Origin: Brucella tritici
GTDB taxonomy: Bacteria; Pseudomonadota; Alphaproteobacteria; Rhizobiales; Rhizobiaceae
Assembly: GCF_902825325.1 (NCBI RefSeq)
Contig: NZ_CADEAR010000016.1
Location: 1-53,162 of the forward strand
DNA length: 53,162 nucleotides
Reading direction: 5' to 3'
The notes beneath the pieces are model-generated. The model was not told the DNA's origin and did not search any database. It worked only from the letters and a program-made list of their open reading frames with translations. Shown piece after piece: positions 9,930-18,997 of the stretch; position 1 is the first letter of the stretch, and each line of letters begins with the position of its first letter. The position numbers and the translations under genes are program-made.

Positions 9930-11086
9930 CCAGCGCCTTATGACGCTGACTCATTTGTGACTTCCGTCAGGCCTGATTTCGTGATTCACCAATCAAAACG
10001 GGAGGATTTGAATGGGACGAGCAGTAGCATTGCGATCTGACTTCTGTGGCGATGATCTGCGGAGGCTTGCAAAACAGCATAAGGATGCGTCCTGTACGCG
10101 TCGCCTTCTGGCGCTGTCGCTGATCTATGACGGCCAAAGCCGCAGCGAGGCGGCCCGTTTTGGCGGTGTCGGCCTGCAGATTGTCCGGGACTGGGTATTA
10201 CGTTTCAACGCCCACGGCTTGGATGGTTTGGTCAATGGCAAAGCGCCAGGCCGCGTACCCCTTCTCAATGATGAGCAGCGTCGGGCTCTGGCTGTTCTGG
10301 TTGATAGCGGCCCACAGTTTGAGGTGGATGGAACGGTACGCTGGCGTCTATGCGATTTGATACACTGGATTGCGGTTGAGTTTGGCATCACGGCCAGTCG
10401 TCAAACGGTAGCGCGTGAGCTGCGCATGATGGGCTATCGCAAATTGTCTGCCCGTCCCAAGCATCATGCGCAGGATAGCGAAGCCATCGCCGTTTTTAAA
10501 AAGACTTCCCTGCCACATTGGCACAAATCCGCAAAAGTCGGGCCAGAGGCAAAGAGATAGAAATCTGGTTTCAGGACGAAGCCCGTGTTGGACAGAAGAC
10601 CAAGATTACCCGGCGATGGGCGAAGCGGGGAACAAGGCCATCAGCGCCGCAGGATCAAAGAACGCGATCCGTCTATATATTCGGCGCCATCTGCCCCAAA
10701 TGGGGCAAAGGAGCAGCCCTTGTCATGCCGTGGTGCGATACGCATGCAATGAACGAGCACCTTGCAGAAATATCGCGGCATGTCGCGCGCAATGCCCACG
10801 CCGTTCTCATCCTCGATCAAGCAGGTTGGCATATGACCGACAAGCTGCTGCTGCCTGACAACATCACCCTGCTGCCCCTGCCGCCAAAGTCGCCCGAGCT
10901 CAATCCGATGGAAAACATCTGGCAGTTCATGCGTGATAATTGGCTGTCAAACCGCACCTTTGAAACCTTTGACGACATCATCGATCATTGCTGCAAAGCA
11001 TGGTGCAAGCTGATCGCTGATCCTTGGACAATCATCTCAATTGGATTGCGAGATTGGGCGCATCGGTTCTAATCAATGGGCCTTGG
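9930..11086 (+). mobile_element. IS630-family insertion sequence (about 1157 bp)
   Basis: The ends read CCAGCGCC on the left and the complement CCAAGGCC on the right, form imperfect inverted repeats, and are each flanked by TA (9928-9929 and 11087-11088). IS630/Tc1-type elements duplicate a TA. It carries one transposase in two overlapping frames. The left side abuts the broken ISAs1 transposase. The rest of that gene is not found to the right, so part of the old target was lost. Confidence 0.7.
10012..11072 (+). CDS. IS630-family transposase in two overlapping frames
   Basis: The first frame (10012-10560) carries the helix-turn-helix region: YDGQSRSEAARFGGV, VRDWVLRFNAHGLDGL and ASRQTVARELRMMGYRKLS. 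The second frame (to 11072) carries the catalytic core: IWFQDEARVG, LILDQAGWH and LPPKSPELNPMENIWQF, with the D, D and E of a DDE transposase. The two join in a -1 shift at TTTTTAAAAAG near 10494-10504, after which KDFPATLAQIRKSRARG leads into the core as in one-frame relatives. This may be a programmed slip on the A-run or a plain frameshift. Confidence 0.8.
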
Positions 11087-11111
11087 TATAATTGCTGTAG
11101 GTATGCATTTA

Positions 11112-11125
11112 TTGACTTGTATCAA
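11112..11125 (+). promoter_or_regulatory. FNR/FixK box upstream of the ferric reductase-like gene
   Basis: TTGACTTGTATCAA is a perfect TTGAY-N4-ATCAA anaerobox. Its centre at 11118.5 is about 41 bases before the start predicted from a TATGCT -10 element at 11147-11152. This is the class II activator position. The box lies 26 bases inside the right end of the IS630-type element, so the promoter is spared by that insertion. Confidence 0.8.
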
Positions 11126-11181
11126 CGACATCCGGCTTTTGCGCCATATGCTGGCATTTCGAACCACTAAGGTATTCAGTC

Positions 11182-12534
11182 GTGCAACATATCAAGTTCA
11201 CATTCTGGGGCATTTTTTTAGTTTTGACCGTCCTGTGGCTGATTGAAGAACCTCACGTGTATGAGACGACAACTTTCTTCGCGCTTCGTGGGACCATGGT
11301 CCAGTACAGCGGAATTATCGCCATGGCTTCTATGAGCGTAGCCATGGTTTTGGCACTTCGCCCCCGCTGGCCGGAGCGGTGGTTCGGCGGACTTGATAAG
11401 ATGTACCGCCTACACAAATGGCTAGGCATTGCGGTTCTCATCGTCTCGTCTATTCACTGGCTGTGGGGCAAGGGACCGAAATGGGCTGTTGGCTGGGGCT
11501 TGATTGAGCGCCCGGTACGCGGGACGAGACCGCCGCTGGAAAACCCGGTCGAGCAGTTTTTATTGGGCTTGCGCGGATCTGCAGAAGATCTGGGTGAATG
11601 GGCATTTTATATAGCAGCTCTGCTGATCGTTCTGGCTCTGGTCAAGTATTTTCCCTACCGGCTTTTTTACAAGACACACCGGCTTTTGGCCGTCGTCTAT
11701 CTGGTGCTCGTTTTCCATACCGTAGTGCTGATGACGTTCAGATATTGGCTTTCACCCATCGGCATCGTGATGGCATTGCTTTTGGCTTCAGGCACCTTTG
11801 CGGCAGTGAAAGTACTTCTGCGACGTGTGGCTGTGAAACAGCAGGTTCTGGGCGAGATATCATCAATTCACTACTATCCCGGCGTACGGACACTTGAGGT
11901 CGAAATCGACGTCCCACAAGGCTGGCCAGGTCACAAGTCGGGCCAGTTCGCATTCGCGACATCGGACAGTTCAGAAGGAGCACACCCTTACACGATAGCT
12001 TCCGCGTGGAATAAAGAAGATAAACATATCACCTTCATCACCAAGGAACTGGGCGATCACACCGACCGCCTGTACGAGAAGTTAAAGGTCGGGCAGGTTG
12101 TAAAACTCGAGGGCCCATATGGCTGTTTTGATTTTGACAACGGCCAACTACGCCAGATCTGGATCGGTGGCGGTATTGGCATCACGCCCTTCATTGCCGG
12201 CATGAAACATCTGGCGCAAGAGCGGATTACAAATCCAGATGCGCCACACAAGCTGATCGATCTATTTCACACCACGACCGATTACGACGAGAACGCTATC
12301 AATAAGCTGAAGGCCGATGCGCTGGCTGCCGGCATCCGGCTACATATCCTGGTAGACTCGCGCGACGGATTCTTGACCGGCGATCGCATTCGGGCTGCCG
12401 TACCAGATTGGCGTGAGGCCAGTATCTGGTTCTGCGGTCCGGCAGGTTTCGGAGAGTCATTACGCCGAGATTTTGAGGCGCAGGGCCTACCGGTCGCGAA
12501 ACGGTTCCATCAAGAGTTGTTCGCAATGCGGTAG
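11182..12534 (+). CDS. Ferric reductase-like transmembrane flavoprotein
   Basis: Membrane protein of 450 residues that likely moves electrons from NAD(P)H through FAD and haem across the inner membrane. The N-terminal half has about six hydrophobic helices with His residues suited to haem (YRLHKWLGIAVLIVSSIHWLWG and YKTHRLLAVVYLVLVFHTVV). The C-terminal half is a ferredoxin-reductase module with the FAD motif HPYTIAS near 268, the NAD(P) motif GGGIGITPF near 330 and a CGP motif near 418. The start is GTG. It resembles ferric reductase and NADPH oxidase-type proteins; the true acceptor is unknown. The upstream FNR box implies low-oxygen expression. Confidence 0.85.
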   Translation: MQHIKFTFWGIFLVLTVLWLIEEPHVYETTTFFALRGTMVQYSGIIAMASMSVAMVLALRPRWPERWFGGLDKMYRLHKWLGIAVLIVSSIHWLWGKGPKWAVGWGLIERPVRGTRPPLENPVEQFLLGLRGSAEDLGEWAFYIAALLIVLALVKYFPYRLFYKTHRLLAVVYLVLVFHTVVLMTFRYWLSPIGIVMALLLASGTFAAVKVLLRRVAVKQQVLGEISSIHYYPGVRTLEVEIDVPQGWPGHKSGQFAFATSDSSEGAHPYTIASAWNKEDKHITFITKELGDHTDRLYEKLKVGQVVKLEGPYGCFDFDNGQLRQIWIGGGIGITPFIAGMKHLAQERITNPDAPHKLIDLFHTTTDYDENAINKLKADALAAGIRLHILVDSRDGFLTGDRIRAAVPDWREASIWFCGPAGFGESLRRDFEAQGLPVAKRFHQELFAMR

Positions 12535-12753
12535 AAAACGATGTTCGCGCGAGCTGAAGCACAATCCGGGAAGCATTTTGATTAATCAATCGAACAAGGT
12601 CGGGATTAGTGATTTCGACATCGACCGTCTTCCGATTACATAGTGTGATCGCGCGTTTGTTTTGCTTCTCATTGGAAAGGTGGTTGCTTCCCGATAAGAT
12701 GAAATACTGGCTTACGACTGGGCACCAGGCCCAGCATCAAACAGGAAGCAACC
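12535..12753. other. Non-coding stretch carrying the left part of an IS110-type remnant
   Basis: No gene is visible here. The right end (GGAAGCAACC, directly before the ATG at 12754) looks like the leader of an IS110-type element. I found no clear terminator for the preceding reductase gene. Confidence 0.5.
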
Positions 12754-12840
12754 ATGAAACAATTTATCGGCCTTGACATCTTATTAAAAGATACATTCTG
12801 TTTATACTTCAAACCCATTGGGAATCCTGAAAGGCAATAG
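12754..12840 (+). pseudogene. IS110-family transposase, N-terminal remnant
   Basis: The ATG opens MKQFIGLDILLKDTF, the typical start of IS110-type (DEDD) transposases, where the first catalytic Asp lies in GLD. The match ends after about 15 residues, and the frame closes at 12838-12840 with unrelated codons. Only the 5' tip of the element remains next to the regulator gene. Confidence 0.7.
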
Positions 12841-12872
12841 CTTTTTCCAAGTTTTCAAACCAAACTATCTGA

Positions 12873-13571
12873 TCAAGACAAATTCACACCTGCCACCTGA
12901 TGTAGCGCAGATAGCGAGGGTATCTCTATGCAGCTATGATCCCGCGAGGTGATGAGGCCAAGATTGCGCAGTCTCGTGAAACTTCTACTCACGGTTTCAA
13001 CAGTCAAACCTAAGAAGTCGGCGATATCCTGTCTTGGCATAGGAATATGAACGAAGCCTCTGTTGGGGGACCGTTGAGCGAGAAGAATGATAAAGCATGA
13101 TAATTTTTCGACTGGTGCCAGCCGACCCAGTATGAGTTGAATAAAGTTCGCCTTCCTTAACGAATCCTTTGTCTCGGCGTGAGAATATTGCTTAATTCTT
13201 TCATCTCTAACGATACACTCCTGGAATTTAATTTTAGATAGGGAGGTAATATTGCTTGTTACGATGGTTTCAATTGTCAATGAATATTGTTCATCGTCGA
13301 TAATCCCTATTAGTTCTCTTGGGAATATGAAGTGTGTTATCTGCCGCCGACCGTCGGGCAAGACTCTGAAAGCTCTTAATAAGCCCTCATTCACCATGTA
13401 AATCCGACCGATTTTGTCACCCTCTCGAGCTATGGTAACGTTCTGGGGAATGGTTTTATCAACACCATTGCATTGCGAGAATGCGATCGCTCCAGAGAGT
13501 TCATTGAATAGTGTTTTCCTGACCACAGTCGACGCGTCAAGGCTTATAACATTCGTTTTTTCAGAACTCAT
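12873..13571 (-). CDS. FixK/FNR-type transcription regulator (no Fe-S cysteines)
   Basis: A 232-residue Crp/Fnr-family activator. The cyclic-nucleotide-like domain (TIAREGDKIGRIYMVNEGLL, GRRQITHFIFPRELIG) is followed by a winged helix with MPRQDIADFLGLTVETVSRSF at 178-198. Recognition-helix residues E192, S195 and R196 match those of FNR and FixK that read TTGAT half-sites. The N-terminal cysteine cluster of oxygen-sensing FNR is absent, so this looks like FixK, whose level or partner sets activity. Two perfect FNR/FixK boxes lie either side of it, before the reductase and arc genes, so these are its obvious candidate targets. Confidence 0.85.
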   Translation of the reverse strand: MSSEKTNVISLDASTVVRKTLFNELSGAIAFSQCNGVDKTIPQNVTIAREGDKIGRIYMVNEGLLRAFRVLPDGRRQITHFIFPRELIGIIDDEQYSLTIETIVTSNITSLSKIKFQECIVRDERIKQYSHAETKDSLRKANFIQLILGRLAPVEKLSCFIILLAQRSPNRGFVHIPMPRQDIADFLGLTVETVSRSFTRLRNLGLITSRDHSCIEIPSLSALHQVAGVNLS

Positions 13572-13916
13572 TTCGATGACCTGAAGAGTTAATATTGTGT
13601 CTTATTCTCAAAGTGGATGGCTCCATAAATCTAATCACTAACATCGTGCGAAATCCCACTATCCATTTGGGGTAGAGATGAGAAGATCAGACTGGTGAAG
13701 TATATCGGGTTTTGATGTGATGGAGTATAACTTTCGAGGCAGGCTCCGGTTTTTCGCTTCGGCGAACACCTCACACAAGACTTCGACAGCATCTGGAACC
13801 AGAACTATCCGAGTGATATTTTTCTATACTTGATGCTTCTTGATTGAAATCAATGCGGCTTATCTTGCAACCCATAAACTCAGGTCGGTTGCATTGAAAG
13901 AGAGCGGGATTAATGC
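13572..13916. other. Divergent intergenic region with an FNR/FixK-dependent promoter
   Basis: 345 bases between the leftward regulator and the rightward arc operon. The one clear signal is the box at 13840-13853 with a -10 candidate TAAACT at 13875-13880. The middle part (13680-13810) holds no gene and no motif that I recognise. Confidence 0.6.
13840..13853 (+). promoter_or_regulatory. FNR/FixK box of the arginine deiminase operon
   Basis: TTGATTGAAATCAA matches TTGAT-N4-ATCAA perfectly. The centre at 13846.5 is about 41 bases before the start predicted from the TAAACT -10 element (13875-13880), giving a class II layout. The first gene starts at 13917. This fits anaerobic control of arginine fermentation by the neighbouring regulator. 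Confidence 0.85.
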
Positions 13917-15350
13917 ATGAGTGACATCGCACAAGACGGCGATGGAAAACGATTTCGTTTTCCTACCGCATTCACCATTCTTTTTGGCCTCATTGTCATT
14001 GTCGCGGCGCTGACCTGGATCATTCCAGCTGGCCAGTACGAGCGAACCATGAATGCGGCTTTGAACAAGGAAGTTCCTATTGCTGGGACTTACAAGGTCG
14101 CTGAATCCAATCCGCAAGGTATTACAGATATATTCATGGCACCGATCGGAGGGCTTTATAATCCTTCGACCAATCAGGCCAACGCCATTGATGTGGCGGT
14201 GTTCGTTCTCATTATTGGTGGTTTTATTGGTGTCGTCACCTCCACTGGCGCGATTGATGCTGGCATTGGCAGCGCCATGGTTGCGCTCAAGGGGCGAGAG
14301 AAATGGCTAATCCCTGTGCTTATGGCACTGTTCGCCTTCGGCGGTACAACCTATGGCATGGCAGAGGAAACGCTTGCCTTCTATATGCTTTTGCTTCCAA
14401 TCATGATAGCGGCGCGTTTCGATGCAGTAACTGCGGTCGCTGTCATTTTGCTTGGTGCAGGCGTCGGCGTTCTTGGTTCGACAGTCAATGCATTCGCTAC
14501 GGTCATTGCCTCGGATGCTGCGGGCGTACCTTTCACTAACGGCCTCGTGTTGCGCTGCATCATATTGGGACTTTGCTGGCTGGCCTGTGTGATCTACGTG
14601 ATGCGCTATGCCGAACGGGTGCGGCAAGATCCTACAAAATCGCTTGTCTATGACATGAAGGCGGCTAACGAAAAGCACTTTCTAAGTGCGCATGAAGGTG
14701 AAAAGGCTAACTTTACACTTTTGCACAAGATCGTACTCACGGTTTTTGGTGTCACCTTTGTCGTCATGATCTGGGGCGTGTTGAAAGGCGGCTGGTGGAT
14801 GGGGGAAATGAGCGGGTTGTTCCTCGCTTCAGCCATCCTGATCGGCTTTATCACACGCCCTGGTGAGGCAAGTTTTGTCGACAGTTTCGTCAACGGTGCA
14901 CGCGACCTGCTTGGCGTGGCGCTGATCATTGGCCTGGCGCGCGGCATCGTCGTGGTCATGGACGCTGGCAAGATCACAGATACCATCCTGCACTGGGCGG
15001 AGCTTTCCGTCTCCGGGTTGGGTAAGGTGGCCTTCATCAACGTGATGTACTGGCTTCAGGTACTTATGTCCTTCTTCGTGCCGTCTTCGTCCGGTCTGGC
15101 GGTCCTTTCCATGCCGATCATGGCACCTGTGGCAGATTTCGCCGGCGTTGGCCGCCAGTTTGTGGTCACCGCCTATCAGTCTGCAAACGGGCTCGTGAAC
15201 CTGATCAATCCGACTTTTGCGGTCGTAATGGGTGCCTTGGCCATCGGTCGCGTTCCCTATGAACGCTGGTTGCGCTTCATGTGGCCGCTGCTTTTGATCC
15301 TGACCATTATCATCATGGCGTGCCTGAGCGCCGCTGTTCTGCTTGCCTGA
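13917..15350 (+). CDS. YfcC-family carrier, probable arginine/ornithine transporter
   Basis: Inner-membrane protein of 477 residues with about a dozen hydrophobic helices. It begins [20 protein letters not shown] and has [10 protein letters not shown] close behind, the usual start of the YfcC/AbgT-like C4-dicarboxylate-carrier group. Other marks are [33 protein letters not shown] and [18 protein letters not shown]. It is the first gene of the arc operon, so arginine uptake with ornithine export, the role of ArcD elsewhere, is the best guess. It is not an APC-type ArcD. arcA follows 13 bases later. Confidence 0.85.
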   Translation: MSDIAQDGDGKRFRFPTAFTILFGLIVIVAALTWIIPAGQYERTMNAALNKEVPIAGTYKVAESNPQGITDIFMAPIGGLYNPSTNQANAIDVAVFVLIIGGFIGVVTSTGAIDAGIGSAMVALKGREKWLIPVLMALFAFGGTTYGMAEETLAFYMLLLPIMIAARFDAVTAVAVILLGAGVGVLGSTVNAFATVIASDAAGVPFTNGLVLRCIILGLCWLACVIYVMRYAERVRQDPTKSLVYDMKAANEKHFLSAHEGEKANFTLLHKIVLTVFGVTFVVMIWGVLKGGWWMGEMSGLFLASAILIGFITRPGEASFVDSFVNGARDLLGVALIIGLARGIVVVMDAGKITDTILHWAELSVSGLGKVAFINVMYWLQVLMSFFVPSSSGLAVLSMPIMAPVADFAGVGRQFVVTAYQSANGLVNLINPTFAVVMGALAIGRVPYERWLRFMWPLLLILTIIIMACLSAAVLLA

Positions 15351-15363
15351 AGGAGATTGCAAT

Positions 15364-16590
15364 ATGAGCTTAACTTATGGTGTTCATTCTGAAGTTGGCA
15401 AACTGCGCCGTGTCCTCGTCCATCGTCCGGGCTCGGCACTTGCTCGCCTGACGCCATCGAACTGTCATGAGCTGCTTTTCGATGACGTCATCTGGGTGAA
15501 GCAGGCCCGTGTCGAACATCTCACTTTTGTCGATGCCATGAGACATCGTGGCGTGGAGGTTGTCTTTCTGCGAGAGATGCTGGCAGAGACGATGCAGGAT
15601 GCCGAGGCCCGGCGCTGGCTTCTGGAGCGCCGTGTCAACGAGAATACCGTAGGCGTTGGTTTGGCCGACGATTTGCGATCATACCTCATGGAGATTGACG
15701 CCGATGCCTTGTCGCTGATCCTGATGGGCGGTTTGAGTAAAACCGAACTGCCAATCGAGGGGCGGGGGCTTTTCGCGCCAACATTGCGTCCGGAGGATTT
15801 CGTCCTGCCGCCTCTGCCCAATCATCTGTTCACTCGCGATACAACCTGCTGGATCGGTGGTGGCGTCACGCTCAACCCGATGCGTTGGAATGCACGCAAG
15901 CTGGAAACAGTCAATATCACGGCCATCTATCGTTTCCATCCGGATTTCCGCGATGCGGGCTTCCCGGTCTGGTGGGGTGATCCCGATACGGATTATGGGC
16001 TTGCCACATTGGAGGGTGGAGATGTCATGCCACTTGGAAACGGCATTGTTCTTGTCGGTATGGGTGAGAGGAGCACGCCGCAGGCGGTGGGGCAACTGGC
16101 GCGCGCATTGTTTCAGAAGGGGGGGGCTGAGCATGTGATCGCCTGCAAGCTGCCTGTAGAGCGTTCATCCATGCACCTGGATACTGTGTTCAGCTTTTGC
16201 GATCGTGATCTCGTGACGCTCTTTGCCGATGTTGCAGAAAAGATCGAGCCCTATTCGATCCGTCCGGGCAAGACAAAAGATGAAATAGACGTCAGGGCGG
16301 AAGGACGCAAGCTTACCGAGGTTGTTGCTGAAGCGCTGGGACTGAAGAAGTTGCGCGTTGTTGAAACGGGTGGTGATGCTTACGTCGCCGAGCGCGAGCA
16401 GTGGGATGACGGCAACAATGTCGTTGCACTGGAGCCGGGTGTGGTCATTGCCTATGACCGCAATACCTACACCAATACACAATTGCGCAAGGCAGGCGTC
16501 GAGGTCATCACCGTGCCCGGTGCAGAACTCGGGCGCGGGCGAGGCGGCGGCCACTGCATGACCTGTCCATTAATACGCGATCCAGTTTGA
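15364..16590 (+). CDS. arcA: Arginine deiminase ArcA
   Basis: Cytoplasmic enzyme that hydrolyses arginine to citrulline and ammonia, the first step of the deiminase pathway. I chose the ATG at 15364, which follows AAGGAG, for a 408-residue protein. Guanidino-group-enzyme motifs are present: [16 protein letters not shown] at the start, [33 protein letters not shown] and the catalytic Cys398 in [14 protein letters not shown]. It lies second in the operon, ten bases before arcB. Confidence 0.97.
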   Translation: MSLTYGVHSEVGKLRRVLVHRPGSALARLTPSNCHELLFDDVIWVKQARVEHLTFVDAMRHRGVEVVFLREMLAETMQDAEARRWLLERRVNENTVGVGLADDLRSYLMEIDADALSLILMGGLSKTELPIEGRGLFAPTLRPEDFVLPPLPNHLFTRDTTCWIGGGVTLNPMRWNARKLETVNITAIYRFHPDFRDAGFPVWWGDPDTDYGLATLEGGDVMPLGNGIVLVGMGERSTPQAVGQLARALFQKGGAEHVIACKLPVERSSMHLDTVFSFCDRDLVTLFADVAEKIEPYSIRPGKTKDEIDVRAEGRKLTEVVAEALGLKKLRVVETGGDAYVAEREQWDDGNNVVALEPGVVIAYDRNTYTNTQLRKAGVEVITVPGAELGRGRGGGHCMTCPLIRDPV

Positions 16591-16600
16591 GGAGACGAAA

Positions 16601-17602
16601 ATGCCAGTCAATATCAAGGGCCGTAGCGTCCTGAAGTTGCTCGATTTCACGCCGGATGACATCCGGTTCCTGCTAAAGCTCTCGGCCTCATTGAAACAGG
16701 CCAAATATGGCGGTTATGAAGATCAAAGGCTGAAAGGCAAGAACATTGCGCTGATCTTTGAAAAAGACTCCACTCGCACGCGTACCGGGTTCGAGGTCGC
16801 CGCCTATGACCAGGGTGCACATGTTACCTATCTGGGGCCCACCGGTACCCAGATAGGTAAGAAGGAATCCATGAAAGACACAGCCCGCGTGCTTGGTCGT
16901 GTCTACGACGCTATCGAATATCGCGGCTTCGGGCAGGAACAGGCGGAGATTCTGGCGAAATGGTCGGGTGTGCCGGTTTATAATGGTCTGACAGATGAAT
17001 TTCATCCGACCCAGATTCTGGCCGACTTTCTTACCATGCGCGAATATACCCGCAAACACCTGTCGCAAGTCACCTTCGCCTTCCTCGGCGATGCCGGCAA
17101 CAATATGGGCAATTCACTCCTGACAGGGGCGGCACAGATCGGCATGGATGTGCGCCTTGCCGCACCGAAAGCCTGTTGGCCAGAACAGGAACTGATCGAT
17201 CGCTGTCGGGAAATCGCGCTTCAGACCGGTGCGCGCATTACACTCACCGAAGACCCCGTAGCCGCCGTCAAGGGATGTGATTTTATCTATACGGATGTCT
17301 GGGTATCGATGGGCGAGCCGGATTCGGTGTGGGCAGAACGTATTGAACTGCTGACGCCCTACCGTGTGACGCCGGAGATCATGGCGGCGGCTGGCAATCC
17401 GCATGCGAAGTTCATGCATTGTCTTCCAGCCTTCCATAATCGCGAGACGGAGATCGGAGAGAAGATATTCGAGAAATTCGGCATCGACTGCATGGAGGTG
17501 AGCGAGGCGGTCTTTGAATCAAACGCTTCTATCGTTTTCGATCAGGCGGAAAACCGCATGCACACTATCAAGGCAATACTCGTAGCAACGTTGGGAAGTT
17601 GA
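16601..17602 (+). CDS. arcB: Ornithine carbamoyltransferase, catabolic (ArcB/ArgF)
   Basis: Converts citrulline and phosphate to ornithine and carbamoyl phosphate in this setting. The 333-residue protein has the carbamoyl-phosphate motif STRTR at 57-61, followed by [19 protein letters not shown], plus [10 protein letters not shown] and the HCLP motif ([11 protein letters not shown]) near residue 273. The long, ArcB-like sequence ([18 protein letters not shown]) and position between arcA and arcC favour the catabolic enzyme over a biosynthetic ArgF. arcC begins two bases after its stop codon. Confidence 0.95.
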   Translation: MPVNIKGRSVLKLLDFTPDDIRFLLKLSASLKQAKYGGYEDQRLKGKNIALIFEKDSTRTRTGFEVAAYDQGAHVTYLGPTGTQIGKKESMKDTARVLGRVYDAIEYRGFGQEQAEILAKWSGVPVYNGLTDEFHPTQILADFLTMREYTRKHLSQVTFAFLGDAGNNMGNSLLTGAAQIGMDVRLAAPKACWPEQELIDRCREIALQTGARITLTEDPVAAVKGCDFIYTDVWVSMGEPDSVWAERIELLTPYRVTPEIMAAAGNPHAKFMHCLPAFHNRETEIGEKIFEKFGIDCMEVSEAVFESNASIVFDQAENRMHTIKAILVATLGS

Positions 17603-17603
17603 T

Positions 17604-18512
17604 ATGCGGATCGTTGTGGCTCTGGGAGGTAATGCGCTTTTAAAACGCGGTGAGCCGATGACCGCCGAAGTTCAGCGCGCCAATGTACGGAAAGCCGCAA
17701 AGGCGCTGGCTAAGCTTGCGCGTAACCATGATATCGTGGTTGCACATGGCAACGGTCCGCAAGTCGGGCTTCTGGCACTCCAGGCTTCCGCTTATGCGGA
17801 TGTCCCCGCTTATCCGCTCGATATTCTGGGGGCAGAAAGCGTCGGTATGATCGGCTATCTGGTGGAGCAGGAACTGACCAATGCCTTGCCCACGCAAATG
17901 CGGCTCGCCACGCTCTTGACCCAGATTGAGGTGAATAGTGACGACCCGGCCTTTTCCCATCCGGAAAAACCCATCGGTCCCGTCTACGACAAGGCAGATG
18001 CCGATCGTGTCCGGGCGGAACATGACTGGGTGCTCATCGAAGAGAGCGAGGGAAAATGGCGGCGCGTCGTGCCGTCGCCGCGTCCGCAACGGATCACTCA
18101 GATCGAAGTCATCCGACTGCTGGTTGAATCTGGCGTTGTCGTCATCTGCGCGGGCGGTGGCGGTATTCCGGTTATTCGTAACGAGCAGGAGGAAATCGAG
18201 GGCGTAGAAGCGGTGATTGATAAGGACCGGGCGGCAGGGCTTCTCGCAGAAGAACTCAATGCCGACGCTTTCCTGATGCTCACAGACGTGGACGCTGTCT
18301 ATAGCGGTTGGGGAACGCCGGACCAGCTTCCGATCAGCAGGGCGACGCCGATTGAACTGTCGACGCAAAAGTTTGCTTCTGGTTCCATGGGCCCCAAAGT
18401 CGAAGCGGCTTGCGCCTTTGCTTCTCATCCCGGTCGCATAGCCGGGATAGGACGGCTGGAAGATGCGGCAGCGCTCCTTCTCGGTCGGGCTGGCACAGTG
18501 ATAAAAATATAA
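17604..18512 (+). CDS. arcC: Carbamate kinase ArcC
   Basis: Transfers phosphate from carbamoyl phosphate to ADP, the ATP-yielding last step of the arginine deiminase pathway. The 302-residue amino-acid-kinase fold protein begins MRIVVALGGNALLKRGEPM and has VAHGNGPQVGLL, GAESVGMIGYLVEQEL, VVICAGGGGIPVI, EAVIDKDRAAGLLAEEL and the C-terminal GSMGPKVEAACAF. These are family hallmarks. It ends the operon, and insertion-sequence debris starts within 50 bases. Confidence 0.97.
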   Translation: MRIVVALGGNALLKRGEPMTAEVQRANVRKAAKALAKLARNHDIVVAHGNGPQVGLLALQASAYADVPAYPLDILGAESVGMIGYLVEQELTNALPTQMRLATLLTQIEVNSDDPAFSHPEKPIGPVYDKADADRVRAEHDWVLIEESEGKWRRVVPSPRPQRITQIEVIRLLVESGVVVICAGGGGIPVIRNEQEEIEGVEAVIDKDRAAGLLAEELNADAFLMLTDVDAVYSGWGTPDQLPISRATPIELSTQKFASGSMGPKVEAACAFASHPGRIAGIGRLEDAAALLLGRAGTVIKI

Positions 18513-18615
18513 GGTCGGGTAGCGTCCCGGCGCTTGGAGTACACCCTGGACTTAGGGTCAGGACCCATTGATTTGTCACGCTGATTGTGATTCAGACGGG
18601 CTCGAAGGAGCCTGA

Positions 18616-18894
18616 ATGATGAGTGATCTCTTTTGGCTGACAGACGAGCAAATGGCACGTCTTCAGCCGTATTTCCCTAATAGCCACGGCCGTCCTCGCG
18701 TTGATGATCGGCGCGTTCTGAGCGGCATCATCTTCGTCAATCGCAATGGGCTCAGATGGCGCGATGCGCCGAAGGAATATGGCCCCTCCAAGACACTTTA
18801 TAATCGCTGGAAACGCTGGGGCGACAAGGGCATCTTCCTGCGGATGATGGAAGGTCTGGCAGTGCCTCAAGCTCCAGAGCGCAAGACGATCATT
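18616..18894 (+). pseudogene. IS5-family (IS427-like) transposase, N-terminal fragment
   Basis: The first about 93 residues read SDLFWLTDEQMARLQPYFP, GRPRVDDRRVLSGIIFVNRNG, LRWRDAPKEYGPSKTLYNRW and GIFLRMMEGLAVPQAPERKT, the typical first frame of IS427-type elements. After ERKTII the sequence switches to the IS21 end repeats, so the catalytic part is lost. Its upstream part includes TTAGGGTCAGGACCC near 18552-18566, which resembles the end of such elements. Confidence 0.8.
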
Positions 18895-18905
18895 GCGTAT
18901 TTCAG

Positions 18906-18963
18906 AATTCGCGGACAGCGATTTCATTAAATCGCGGACACTTGTTTCGCTAATTCGCGGACA
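18906..18963. repeat. Terminal repeats of the IS21-family element
   Basis: Three copies of A(A/T)TCGCGGACA stand at 18906-18917, 18929-18940 and 18952-18963, spaced 23 bases apart. Multiple short end repeats are a mark of IS21 elements and probably bind the transposase. No matching set is seen at the other end near 21420, where the element is cut. Confidence 0.75.
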
Positions 18964-18997
18964 GTTCAGCCGCAGCGTTTTTCAGGTCTGTTGTTAA

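Noticed and set aside
10466..10858. 130-residue forward frame inside the IS630-type element
   Set aside because: A third frame across the transposase; the other two frames carry all the family motifs.
13593..13612. Possible autoregulatory box before the FixK-like gene (TTGAGAATAAGACA)
   Set aside because: Three or more mismatches in the right half; too weak next to the perfect box at 13840.
17640..18428. 262-residue reverse open frame
   Set aside because: Antisense of arcC; no motif or ribosome site.
18906..18963. Short regularly spaced repeats considered as a CRISPR array
   Set aside because: Repeats are only 12 bases, there are three, and they sit at the end of an IS21 element, which explains them.
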